From Desulfobacca acetoxidans (lineage in GTDB: Bacteria > Desulfobacterota > Desulfobaccia > Desulfobaccales > 0-14-0-80-60-11), in the NCBI GenBank assembly GCA_020723225.1, contig DYJG01000144.1:1-6655 (forward strand): a stretch of 6,655 nt of DNA, written 5' to 3'. Every line of letters starts with the position of its first letter. Position 1 is the stretch's first letter. The translations under genes and the position numbers were made by a program. Shown piece by piece: positions 1 through 5,415 of the stretch. Under the pieces are notes generated by a model that was given only the letters and a program-made list of their open reading frames with translations, did not search any database and was not told the DNA's origin.

Positions 1-173
1 TGGGGGATAACAAAGACCAGGTGCTGGTCTTCTACTGCGGCTTCGTCAAGTGCACCCGCAGCCACAACGGGGCCATGTGGGCCAAGAAGCTGGGCTACAC
101 CAACGTCTACCGCCATCCCGGCGGCATCAAGGCCTGGATGGAGGCGGGCTATCCGGTGGAAGGCAGCAAGTAA
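1..173 (+). CDS. Rhodanese-like sulfurtransferase, C-terminal part (5' end outside window)
   Basis: Frame 3 gives 57 codons ending in TAA at 171-173; the gene starts before the window. The visible part is the second half of a rhodanese domain. A beta strand (QVLVFY) leads into the active-site loop CGFVKCTRSHNGA, whose first Cys is the persulfide-carrying catalytic residue and whose second lies five positions on (CxxxxC). It then ends with the usual KKLGYTNVYRHPGGIKAWMEAGYPV, the last helix and strand of the fold. Rhodaneses transfer sulfane sulfur through a Cys persulfide; the in vivo donor and acceptor cannot be told from this piece. It matters here as the Cys paralogue of the next gene on the same strand, aligning with it residue for residue through the loop and to the C-terminus. 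The domain call is secure; the rest of the protein is unseen. Confidence 0.93.
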   Translation, partial: GDNKDQVLVFYCGFVKCTRSHNGAMWAKKLGYTNVYRHPGGIKAWMEAGYPVEGSK

Positions 174-179
174 GGACGG

Positions 180-207
180 TTTTCAGTTTTCAGTTTTCGG
201 TTTTCGG
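180..207. repeat. Tandem heptamer repeat TTTTCAG/TTTTCGG
   Basis: Four head-to-tail heptamers: TTTTCAG, TTTTCAG, TTTTCGG, TTTTCGG. They begin seven bases after the stop codon of the upstream rhodanese. Degenerate simple repeats of this sort sit in several intergenic gaps of this window. No function is evident. Confidence 0.8.
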
Positions 208-303
208 TTAAAAGAGGAAAGCAATCAATAGGTTAGCCGGAAACCCGCAAGCCTGTAAGTAAAATCAGCATTATTGAATTCACCAAAAGCTCCTTCCTTT
301 ATT

Positions 304-330
304 CCCTCTCCCCCCAGCGGGGGGAGAGGG
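304..330. repeat. REP-like perfect hairpin (12-bp stem, 3-nt loop)
   Basis: Arms 304-315 (CCCTCTCCCCCC) and 319-330 (GGGGGGAGAGGG) are perfectly complementary around the loop AGC. The element continues as CTAGGGTGAGGGGGGG. From memory, sequences of the type GGGGAGAGGGCTAGGGTGAGGGG are dispersed intergenic repeats in many proteobacterial genomes, so this is probably one copy of such a family. It could slow or end transcription between the two rhodanese genes, but no U-run follows. In the rest of the 174-444 gap I see only a -10-like TATAAA at 372-377 with no good -35 box. Confidence 0.75.
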
Positions 331-433
331 CTAGGGTGAGGGGGGGGTGGGAAAAAACTTTTGGCAGTAATTATAAATAAATCGGAGGGTGAGGTAAATT
401 TCCGTTCAATGCAGCCTCCCCCTTGCCGCTTTT

Positions 434-438
434 AGGAG
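434..438 (+). promoter_or_regulatory. Ribosome binding site AGGAG of the seleno-rhodanese
   Basis: AGGAG lies six bases before ATG at 445. It decides the start: a TTG at 439-441 in the same frame directly abuts the site and is too close to be used. Confidence 0.75.
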
Positions 439-444
439 TTGCCG

Positions 445-945
445 ATGACCTTCCTGGTTATCACTTCGGTTATCTTGATTATCGCGGTTGCCGTGGGAGT
501 CCTGGTATGGCTGCGCCGCCGCCGCGCCGCCCCCCGGGAGTTTGATTGGCCGGAAATCGCGGCCGCGGCCCGGCAGGGCGGCTATGAACTGATCCTCACC
601 ACCGAGTTGGCCGCCGGTTATTTGCGGGACCCGGCAGCCTTTCTGCTGGTGGATACCCGGGAGCCTCAGGAGTTCCAGGCCGGGCACATCAGGGGCGCGG
701 TCAACTTTCCCCTGAAACCCACCCGCTGGGCCCGGCTGCGGGCCGGGAAAGCCCTGGCTGCGCTTCTGGGACCGGATCCGCGCCTATCCGTGGTCTTTTA
801 CTGAGCAGGCCCGGCCTGAGTCCGGAGCGACTCGGCGGCCCGTGCGGCCGTGAAACTTGGGTTTCAAAAAGTCTACCGGGCCCCCTACGGCTTCCCGGCC
901 TGGCAGGAGCAAGGCCTGCCGGTGGCCCGGGGAAGTGAGCAGTGA
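445..945 (+). CDS. Membrane-anchored rhodanese with two in-frame UGA (predicted Sec) codons in the active-site loop
   Basis: Read through TGA 802-804 and TGA 817-819 to TGA 943-945, this is a 166-residue protein. Residues 3-23 form one membrane segment followed by RRRR, so the domain should face the cytoplasm. Residues 69-90 carry the rhodanese signature VDTREPQEFQAGHIRGAVNF. VVFY is followed by U120-AGPA-U125-VRSDSAA, then a normal rhodanese end (KLGFQKVYRAPYGFPAWQEQGLPV). The upstream paralogue has FYC-GFVK-C-TRSHNGA at the same place, so both UGAs replace the two loop cysteines and U120 replaces the catalytic one. Downstream of both UGAs the reading frame still encodes the fold without frameshift, and each UGA has a SECIS-like hairpin. 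Without recoding the product would stop at 119 residues, lacking the active site. A decayed pseudogene is possible but unlikely: two random stops would not hit just these two codons. The last codons (S-E-Q-stop) lie within a GTGAGC repeat. Confidence 0.88.
808..840 (+). promoter_or_regulatory. Candidate bacterial SECIS hairpin for UGA 802-804
   Basis: A seven-pair upper stem joins 816-822 to 829-835 (one U-G wobble at 817/834) and closes a six-base loop CGGAGC (823-828). An additional lower stem 808-811/837-840 follows an asymmetric internal loop. Eighteen bases separate the UGA from the loop, as I recall for E. coli fdhF. G at the second loop position fits the bacterial SECIS rule of a G among the first two loop bases. 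The second UGA lies inside the upper stem. The folding was done by hand. Confidence 0.65.
836..850 (+). promoter_or_regulatory. Candidate second SECIS hairpin for UGA 817-819
   Basis: Perfect five-base-pair stem CGGCC (836-840) with GGCCG (846-850), loop CGTGC (841-845), which has G at its second position. The loop begins 21 bases after the second UGA, within the usual bacterial window of about 16-37. It shares 836-840 with the lower stem of the first hairpin, so the two structures compete and may form one after the other as the ribosome advances. The stem is short and the region GC-rich, so a chance fold cannot be excluded. Confidence 0.5.
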
Positions 946-960
946 GCGGCGAGCAGTAAG
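935..960. repeat. GTGAGC/AGCAGT degenerate simple repeat
   Basis: GTGAGCAGTGAGCGGCGAGCAGTAAGC (from 935) is a run of related hexamer or heptamer units. An inverted partner, ACTCACTGCTCC, lies at 1061-1072. The same family builds the inverted repeat at 2374-2461. The stop codon of the seleno-rhodanese (943-945) is part of this repeat. Between 961 and 1020 there is a related ATCAATG/ATCAGTAACCAGTA simple repeat. Confidence 0.65.
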
Positions 961-1116
961 CAGGGGAAAGAGAGCCGGTTATCAATGATCAGTAACCAGT
1001 AATCAATGGCCGGTAAATATTCCTGCAACTCCGTAAGGTTATCCGCTTGAACTTCGGACTACTCACTGCTCCCTCTTAAGGAGCGGGCCGGGTGTCCCAC
1101 GATCCCTCCTCCCCTT

Positions 1117-1145
1117 TTGACATAACGGAAGCGGATTGTTATTAT
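1117..1145 (+). promoter_or_regulatory. Sigma70-type promoter for the beta-propeller gene
   Basis: A perfect -35 box TTGACA (1117-1122), a 17-base spacer and a -10 box TATTAT (1140-1145, five of six matches) lie in a locally AT-rich stretch. Transcription should start near 1152, giving a leader of about 250 nt before ATG 1400. In that leader I see one hairpin, GGCGGC (1338-1343) with GCCGCC (1355-1360), about 40 bases before the start codon. I recognise no known riboswitch and no convincing leader ORF. Confidence 0.7.
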
Positions 1146-1399
1146 ATTAGATATCAAGTCGCCACCATCGATCTTCTCACCCTCTGAGGCGGAAAAGAGA
1201 TGGGCCATCTGTTGAACATCCTTCCAAGTACCCTACCCTGCCCCAGAGCCGCCTTCAGTTTTGCAGCCGGCAGCAGCAATCCTTAAGGAGAAAACTAGCG
1301 GCAGACAAGACGAAGCACTCCATGGTCCCGGGCAATGGGCGGCAGGTTTTCCAGGCCGCCACCGGAATTCTCCCAATTATTACGTGGAGGTTAGCCGCC

Positions 1400-2356
1400 A
1401 TGAAGACCAGGAAGCAGAAAGTCTTAGCCATCGGTATTTTCCTGGGGGTTTTGTTGTTGTTACCCCCGGCCGCCCAGGCGGTCAATCCGCTCCAGGTAAG
1501 CATCCTGCGCTGGTACCAGGCCACCACTTTTTGGCCCTGGGATATCGCCGTGGGTTACAAACCCTCCGGCATCGCCTTTGACGGCGCCAATATGTGGGTG
1601 GCAAATCATAACTCCAGTACCATCACCATTATCCGGGCCAGCGACGGGACGGTCATAGAAACCGTCTCCAACACGGGGGGGCAGAACCCCATGGGCATGG
1701 CTTTTGACAGCAGGAGGATGTGGGTGGCCAATTCTGCCAGCAACAATATCGCCGTGCATGGAGGAGGCGCTTTCCCGACGACGGTGACAGTGGGAACCGG
1801 TCCGGTGGCCATTGCTTTTGACGGCAGCGCCCTCTATGTGGCCAATTACGGCAGCAACAATGTCACCAGGATTACCAAAAAAGCGGCAGGCGGATTCAAC
1901 ACCGCGACAATCGCGGTGGGTACCGCCCCCTATGGCATTGCCTTTGACGGCGCCTATATCTGGGTCACCAATTCAGGAAGCCAAAACGTCACCAAACTTA
2001 ATCGGCGCGGCCAGGTGCTGGGGACCTTTTCCACAGGTGGGTGGACCCCCATGGGTGTGGCCTTTGACGGCGCCAATATCTGGATCGCCAACCAAGGCAC
2101 CAATAATGTCAGCAAAATGTCCCGGACCGGGGAAATTATCGGGACCTTCCCCGTGGGTTCCGCCCCCCAAGGGGTGGCCTTTGACGGCGCGGCTATTTGG
2201 GTGACGAATGTCGTAGGCAATAGTGTGAGCAAGCTTGATTTAAACGGCAGTCTCAGGGCGAGCGTGAACGTGGGGCAGGGCCCCAAGGGCGTGGCCTTTG
2301 ACGGCATGAAGATTTGGGTAACCAATTATGACAGCAACACCGTATCCATTCGGTGA
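1400..2356 (+). CDS. Secreted seven-bladed YVTN/NHL-type beta-propeller protein
   Basis: 318 residues. ATG 1400 is chosen because GGAGG (1386-1390) lies nine bases before it and a classic Sec signal peptide follows: KTRK-Q-K, a hydrophobic core at 8-22, then cleavage after AQA (about residue 27). An ATG-initiated extension from 1322 would bury this signal. The mature part has seven copies of the motif (G/A)xAFD-xxxx-(I/M)WV(A/T)N-xxSNNV, starting at AFD 59, 101, 139, 181, 221, 260 and 299. The spacing of 38-42 residues is one propeller blade each. Such folds bind ligands or serve as scaffolds outside the cytoplasm; I see no catalytic signature and no membrane anchor besides the signal. It is transcribed alone from the promoter at 1117 and ends at an inverted repeat. 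No link to the sulfur genes is visible. The blades are similar in DNA too (repeated GCCTTTGACGGC), suggesting expansion by tandem duplication. Confidence 0.88.
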   Translation: MKTRKQKVLAIGIFLGVLLLLPPAAQAVNPLQVSILRWYQATTFWPWDIAVGYKPSGIAFDGANMWVANHNSSTITIIRASDGTVIETVSNTGGQNPMGMAFDSRRMWVANSASNNIAVHGGGAFPTTVTVGTGPVAIAFDGSALYVANYGSNNVTRITKKAAGGFNTATIAVGTAPYGIAFDGAYIWVTNSGSQNVTKLNRRGQVLGTFSTGGWTPMGVAFDGANIWIANQGTNNVSKMSRTGEIIGTFPVGSAPQGVAFDGAAIWVTNVVGNSVSKLDLNGSLRASVNVGQGPKGVAFDGMKIWVTNYDSNTVSIR

Positions 2357-2373
2357 ATCGCCGTGGGGTGAGG

Positions 2374-2461
2374 AAAAGTGAGCAGCGAGCGGTGAGCGGC
2401 AAAAAAGACTTAAAGGCATTTTTTTCACTGCTTACTGCTCACTGCTTACTGCTCACCTTTT
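2374..2461. terminator. Inverted GTGAGC repeat, possible bidirectional terminator between convergent genes
   Basis: Left arm: AAAA plus GTGAGC-type units and a run of A (2374-2407). Right arm: a run of T, then CACTGCTTACTGCTCAC-type units and CTTTT (2420-2461). The arms are complementary with some mismatches and unequal length, around a short loop. The hairpin is followed by CTTTT on either strand. It separates the propeller stop (2356) from the kinase stop (2453-2455, complement), the latter lying in the right arm. Position and shape fit a two-way terminator built from the dispersed repeat. Confidence 0.6.
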
Positions 2462-3610
2462 AAGGAAATCCCGGATTAGGGCGCGAATTGCGCCCTCCTG
2501 GGACTCGATACTCTCCGTGAACCGGAACTGCACCAGGGCCCGGAGCAGGTTGTGTTCCGGATAACGGACCTTGAAATAAACGTTGCCCTCCAGATAATCC
2601 GTGAAGAATCTCAATCCCAGCTCAAAAGGCAGCAGGCGGACGGCGTCGAAGAGATAGTCGTAATCCTGGGGCGTGAGAAATTCCCCGGCCTGGGACAGAT
2701 AACCCCCGAGGATGGCCCGGCAGATTTCCGGTTCAAAGCGGGCCTGCTCCCAATTCCCGATCTCTTCCCCCAGGGTGTTGCAGCCCGAGCGGAGGCAGTC
2801 CCCCAGGTCGTAATGCACCAACCCGGGCTTGACGGTGTCCAGGTCCACCAGGCCCACGGCCTGGCCGGTGGCGGTGTCCACCATGACGTTGTTCACCTTG
2901 GGGTCGCCGTGAATGGGGCGGAGCGGCAGCTCCTCTTTAGCCTTGGCGTCTTCCAGGACCGAGGCCCAGGCACGCCGGGCCTCCACAAACCGGCGGCAGA
3001 AATCCGTTTCCTGGGAATTTTTCGAATTTTCCGGGTTTCCCCCCGATGTCCCCTCCCCCAAGACCTCGTCATAGCGCCGCAGATAACCCGGGGTGACATG
3101 AAAGCCGGGCAGGGTGTCCGCCAGCCTGTCCGGGGGCAGGTCGCTGATGAGCTTGTGAAACAGCCCCAAGGCCCAGCCCACCTCACGGGCATGGTCCAGG
3201 TCCTGGACGGCATAATGGGACTCTGCGTCAGGAACGAAAGTCAGGGCCCGCCAGAAAAAGCCGGCCGGGTCCCGCCAATGGTCCTCCCCCGCCCCGGTCA
3301 GCAGCACCCGGGGGGGGTCCCAGCGGCGCTCCGGCGGCAGCGGCTCCTTGGCCAGGCGCGCCTCCACATGCTCCGTAAAGACCCGCAGATTCCCCATGAT
3401 GAGTTCCGGCCGGGGAAAGACCCGGGTATTGAGGCGCTGGAGGATGAAGCGCTGCGGCGCCTCACTCGCTGATGTAAGGTGGGCACTGCCCCCCACCTCC
3501 TCCACCGTCACCAGGAAGGTGTCGTTGACGTTGCCCTCGCCGTATTCCCGGACTTCGAGGATTTGCGCCTGGGGGGTGAATTTTTGGGCGGCGTTATGAG
3601 AGTGGGGCAA
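2453..3610 (-). CDS. Phosphotransferase of the APH/choline kinase fold, N-acetylhexosamine 1-kinase (NahK)-like
   Basis: 385 residues, slightly longer than NahK (about 360). Visible motifs: a nucleotide-loop region YGEGNVNDTFLV (23-34) near the N-terminus; the catalytic loop PIHGDPKVNNVMVD (232-245) with the HxDxxxxN pattern (D236 catalytic base, N241 metal ligand); and the metal-binding LVDLDTVKPGLVHYDLGDCLR (254-274). The wording DLDTV-PGL-YD-GD is the NahK-type version of the family, so an anomeric kinase acting on an N-acetylhexosamine or similar sugar is the best guess; the substrate is not proven. Residues 186-203 (GEGTSGGNPENSKNSQETD) look like a flexible insertion. The start is TTG at 3610, with GAGG (3618-3621, complement) seven bases before it; no ATG occurs until residue 72, which is too late. 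It begins nine bases after the antitoxin-like gene and is probably translated from the same mRNA. Confidence 0.82.
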   Translation of the reverse strand: MPHSHNAAQKFTPQAQILEVREYGEGNVNDTFLVTVEEVGGSAHLTSASEAPQRFILQRLNTRVFPRPELIMGNLRVFTEHVEARLAKEPLPPERRWDPPRVLLTGAGEDHWRDPAGFFWRALTFVPDAESHYAVQDLDHAREVGWALGLFHKLISDLPPDRLADTLPGFHVTPGYLRRYDEVLGEGTSGGNPENSKNSQETDFCRRFVEARRAWASVLEDAKAKEELPLRPIHGDPKVNNVMVDTATGQAVGLVDLDTVKPGLVHYDLGDCLRSGCNTLGEEIGNWEQARFEPEICRAILGGYLSQAGEFLTPQDYDYLFDAVRLLPFELGLRFFTDYLEGNVYFKVRYPEHNLLRALVQFRFTESIESQEGAIRALIRDFLKR

Positions 3611-3619
3611 AGTTCGGCC

Positions 3620-3841
3620 TCAATAGAACGACCTCGCGTCTTTTAGAACTTCTTCCGCCGGACGCATAGACACTTTGCCCGCAGCTATCTCCTCTTCGCG
3701 GCGCATTGCCTCCTCCACCCACAACCGCTCAATTTCGGCTTCCGACAGATCCTCAAGGCTGGTCAACAGGGCGTGGGCCAGTTTCGCCCGGGCTTCGGGA
3801 GCCAGTTTCATTGCTTCCTCTTTCAATTTATCCAGACTCAT
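3620..3841 (-). CDS. Putative addiction-module (antitoxin-like) protein
   Basis: 73 residues beginning MSLDKLKEEAMKLAPEARAK, followed by LAHALLTSLED and ending RPAEEVLKDARSFY. The pattern 'MS-xx-L-x-EA-L-P-x-R-A-L-A-LL-SL' with a helical, acidic middle fits the small 'putative addiction module component' family (TIGR02574 type), whose members usually act as antitoxins of RelE/ParE-like toxins. ATG 3841 is the start because GGAG (3848-3851, complement) lies six bases before it; a TTG at 3853 in the same frame overlaps that site. No toxin gene is adjacent: downstream is the kinase, nine bases away, and upstream a different unknown gene. It may therefore be an orphan or have a different job. Family assignment is from sequence memory. 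Confidence 0.75.
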   Translation of the reverse strand: MSLDKLKEEAMKLAPEARAKLAHALLTSLEDLSEAEIERLWVEEAMRREEEIAAGKVSMRPAEEVLKDARSFY

Positions 3842-3884
3842 AGCTTTCTCCAAATGGGCAGTCGTTGCTGCCTTGTTTTCTTCA

Positions 3885-4151
3885 TCACCGCTTGCCCTGC
3901 TTTTCCCCCTGTACCCTCCGGGCCACCTCTTCTTCCAGGTCTTGGGTCAGGACTTGCAGGTTACGGCTCTCGGGGATGGGGCCGGAGTCACCCCAGCCTT
4001 TGGCCAGGGCTTCTTGCTTTTTGCGGCGGAATTCCTCGACGCTCAGCGCCAATTCCTTCCAAAGCAGCAGCTTTTGGAGGACGTGGCGCTCCGGAGAGGA
4101 AAAATCCTCCACCAGATCGAAAGATTCGCCTTTCCGGGTGGTGTAGAGCAT
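3885..4151 (-). CDS. Small hypothetical protein, first gene of a three-gene operon
   Basis: 88 residues, MLYTTRKGESFDLVEDFSSP at the start, then charged helical sequence rich in E, K, R and L and a basic tail (RRVQGEKQGKR). It has no signal peptide, membrane segment or motif I know. It is believable as a gene because a good promoter lies just upstream (4192-4221), its composition is that of a soluble protein, and it is followed by two genes on the same strand after a 43-base gap. The ribosome site is weak (GCGAGA). I do not recognise the family. A toxin partner for the next gene is conceivable from position alone, but the sequence is not RelE/ParE-like. Confidence 0.6.
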   Translation of the reverse strand: MLYTTRKGESFDLVEDFSSPERHVLQKLLLWKELALSVEEFRRKKQEALAKGWGDSGPIPESRNLQVLTQDLEEEVARRVQGEKQGKR

Positions 4152-4191
4152 ATTTCTCGCCGAGCCGGATTAATGCCGCAAAGTTGCCTAC

Positions 4192-4221
4192 ATTATAAGC
4201 TAATTCGCCGTTAAGTGTACA
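4192..4221 (-). promoter_or_regulatory. Promoter of the 88-aa/antitoxin-like/kinase operon
   Basis: On the minus strand: -10 box TATAAT (4197-4192, perfect), 18-base spacer, -35 box TGTACA (4221-4216, four of six matches). Transcription would start near 4185, about 35 bases before ATG 4151. Confidence 0.6.
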
Positions 4222-4297
4222 TTTTATCGTGGGGAGGAACCTGGAGTTCGCCTGGATGTATTAATACCATTTAGCAGTCAAATGGCGTTAACTTGTA

Positions 4298-4400
4298 GCG
4301 AACCTTGTGTTCGCCCCGAGCGTTCAGGGCGAACACAAGGTTCGCCCCAAAATTGCCGATTGATTGCGGATTGGCATAAGGACGAACCCAAGGTTCGCCC
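4298..4400. repeat. Nested hairpin repeats of the GGGCGAAC-N5-GTTCGCCC type (three units)
   Basis: Three copies of a short palindrome: GCGAAC-CTTGT-GTTCGC (4298 on), GGGCGAAC-ACAAG-GTTCGCCC (4327-4347) and the decayed GACGAAC-CCAAG-GTTCGCC (4381-4399). The first two are also inverted to each other, giving a perfect 19-bp stem (4298-4316 with 4327-4345) around a ten-base loop. Sequences like GGGCGAACACAAGGTTCGCCC are, from memory, dispersed intergenic repeats in many bacteria. The element lies downstream of the small lipoprotein gene and upstream of the 88-aa operon, so it may also insulate the two. The rest of 4222-4467 holds nothing I can support. Confidence 0.75.
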
Positions 4401-4467
4401 TGCAGGTAACACCCTTTTTACTGCTGCCAGGAAAAAGGGAAGGGAATGGCGACCGCCGGTGACGGCC

Positions 4468-4659
4468 TCAACGTTGGGAATCTTCGCGCCAGATGCGCAT
4501 CGTCTGGCCCTCCCAGGTCTCCGGGTTCCGATACCAGGCCTTGGTCTCATAATAACCGGAGGCTTCTTCCCCCAGAGCCGGCCTGGTCTCATAGTAGCCC
4601 GGCGCGCAGCCGGCCGGGGACAGGAGCATAATCAGGAGAAACCCATAGACGATTTTCAT
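4468..4659 (-). CDS. Very small putative lipoprotein with a YYET repeat
   Basis: 63 residues. MKIVYGFLLIMLLSPAGC is a short basic start, a hydrophobic core and a lipobox-like LSPAGC, so Cys18 would be lipidated after signal peptidase II cleavage; Pro at -3 is unusual, which lowers certainty. The mature part, 45 residues, has two copies of GYYET (about 21-25 and 35-39) and then a Trp/Arg-rich end (AWYRNPETWEGQTMRIWRED). I do not recognise a family. The repeat is visible in DNA as GGTCTCATARTA. No clear ribosome site precedes ATG 4659, and the upstream DNA is simple repeat. Being alone between repeats, it might be a minor envelope protein or a remnant. Confidence 0.55.
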   Translation of the reverse strand: MKIVYGFLLIMLLSPAGCAPGYYETRPALGEEASGYYETKAWYRNPETWEGQTMRIWREDSQR

Positions 4660-4669
4660 ATTAGTATGT

Positions 4670-4709
4670 TCTTGCGTCTTGCTTTGCGCCTTTGCGTCTT
4701 TGCGTGAGG
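4670..4709. repeat. CTTTGCG-type tandem simple repeat
   Basis: CTTGCGTCTTGCTTTGCGCC is followed by TTTGCGTCTTTGCGTGAGGC: about five units of a CTTTGCGT-like octamer lying directly before the small lipoprotein gene on its upstream side. From memory, TTTGCGTCTTTGCGTGAG motifs are dispersed in many bacterial genomes. Confidence 0.65.
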
Positions 4710-4733
4710 CTTTCTTTTCGGGCAGAAAGAAGC

Positions 4734-4760
4734 AGGCCGGGGTGGTTGGTCCCCCGGCCT
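4734..4760 (-). terminator. Possible terminator of the TPR gene
   Basis: Perfect nine-base-pair stem AGGCCGGGG (4734-4742) with CCCCGGCCT (4752-4760), loop of nine. On the minus strand it is followed by GCTTCTTTCT, a pyrimidine-rich but imperfect U tract. It sits about 80 bases past the TPR stop codon. Function as a terminator is inferred. Confidence 0.5.
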
Positions 4761-4841
4761 CTCGGGCGTGCAGTTTAAGGGTGGCTTAGAAACAGCAGGG
4801 AAAAGGAGCGGTTCGTTTTAAAACATTTACGGCAAAGCGAC

Positions 4842-5360
4842 CTACTTCCCCTTTTTTTCGGCCGGCACTTTCTCCATGGCCGGAGGAGTTGACGGCACCG
4901 GATGCTCAGGAGTGGCGGCCACTTTAGCCTTTAACTTCGCCATGTTCTCGGCGACAACTTTGGCAATGGCGCTTTCATTGCCAACTTCCTTTACGGGTTT
5001 GACTCCGGTGCAGAGGCCTTCGGTGAAGCAGACCTGCTGGATTTTCTGCGGGTAATCCTTGGCATAGGTTCCCGCGTCCGTCAGGTAAGCCATGGCGTCT
5101 TTCAGCTTACCTTGCTGGGCCTTAATGGCGGCCAGGTTATTCAGGGCAAAGGGGTTGTAGCGGTCCCGGCTCAAAGCCGTCTTGAACTCTGCCTCCGCAG
5201 CCTCATATTTTCCTTCCCGCATCAAATCAAAGCCCTTGGTGAGAGGAGTAAAGACGTCCTCGGGCATTATCCTGGGTTGGGCCGAGGCTGAAGAGATTAC
5301 CAGAAACACCGCTAGAACGGATAACACCAACACTATGGACCATCTTCCGGCACGTGCCAT
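4842..5360 (-). CDS. Secreted tetratricopeptide-repeat (TPR) protein
   Basis: 172 residues. It starts with a Sec signal peptide (MARAGRW, hydrophobic core 8-22, cleavage after SASA at about residue 27). Two TPR-like helical hairpins follow, about residues 37-70 (GFDLMREGKYEAAEAEFKTAL) and 70-100 (NPFALNNLAAIKAQQGKLKDA). A pair of Cys, C111 and C117 (VCFTEGLC), may form a disulfide after export. The tail is Pro/Lys-rich and probably disordered (PEHPVPSTPPAMEKVPAEKKGK). TPRs mediate protein-protein contacts, here presumably in the periplasm. AGGAG (5367-5371, complement) lies six bases before ATG 5360, and a good promoter lies just upstream, so it is transcribed on its own. The partner is unknown. 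Confidence 0.85.
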   Translation of the reverse strand: MARAGRWSIVLVLSVLAVFLVISSASAQPRIMPEDVFTPLTKGFDLMREGKYEAAEAEFKTALSRDRYNPFALNNLAAIKAQQGKLKDAMAYLTDAGTYAKDYPQKIQQVCFTEGLCTGVKPVKEVGNESAIAKVVAENMAKLKAKVAATPEHPVPSTPPAMEKVPAEKKGK

Positions 5361-5415
5361 TATTCGCTCCTTTATTTGTGAAGGTGAGTAGCAGACCGCA
5401 CCTTTTCCCCTAAAA

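Noticed and set aside
802..819. Reading the rhodanese as a pseudogene with two premature stops
   Set aside because: Both stops are TGA, both hit the two loop Cys codons, the frame stays open and homologous for 41 codons afterwards, and SECIS-like hairpins are present.
943..945. Third TGA of the rhodanese as another Sec codon
   Set aside because: Rhodanese homology ends just before it; what follows is the GTGAGC simple repeat, and no Cys is expected there.
1322..1399. Upstream start at 1322 for the beta-propeller gene
   Set aside because: It would put 26 residues before a typical signal peptide and lacks a ribosome site, whereas ATG 1400 has GGAGG.
2552..3472. Long plus-strand open frame opposite the kinase
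   Set aside because: It is an antisense shadow: no ribosome site, odd composition, while the minus-strand frame has clear kinase motifs.
3620..3622. In-frame TGA between the antitoxin-like gene and the kinase as Sec, giving one fusion protein
   Set aside because: Both proteins have complete family-like ends, the kinase has its own ribosome site and TTG start, and I see no hairpin at SECIS distance.
4298..4400. CRISPR array
   Set aside because: Only three short palindromes, two of them inverted, with unequal spacing and no spacers.
4670..4709. Leader or start of a gene in the CTTTGCG repeat
   Set aside because: It is a simple tandem repeat without a ribosome site or a coding pattern.
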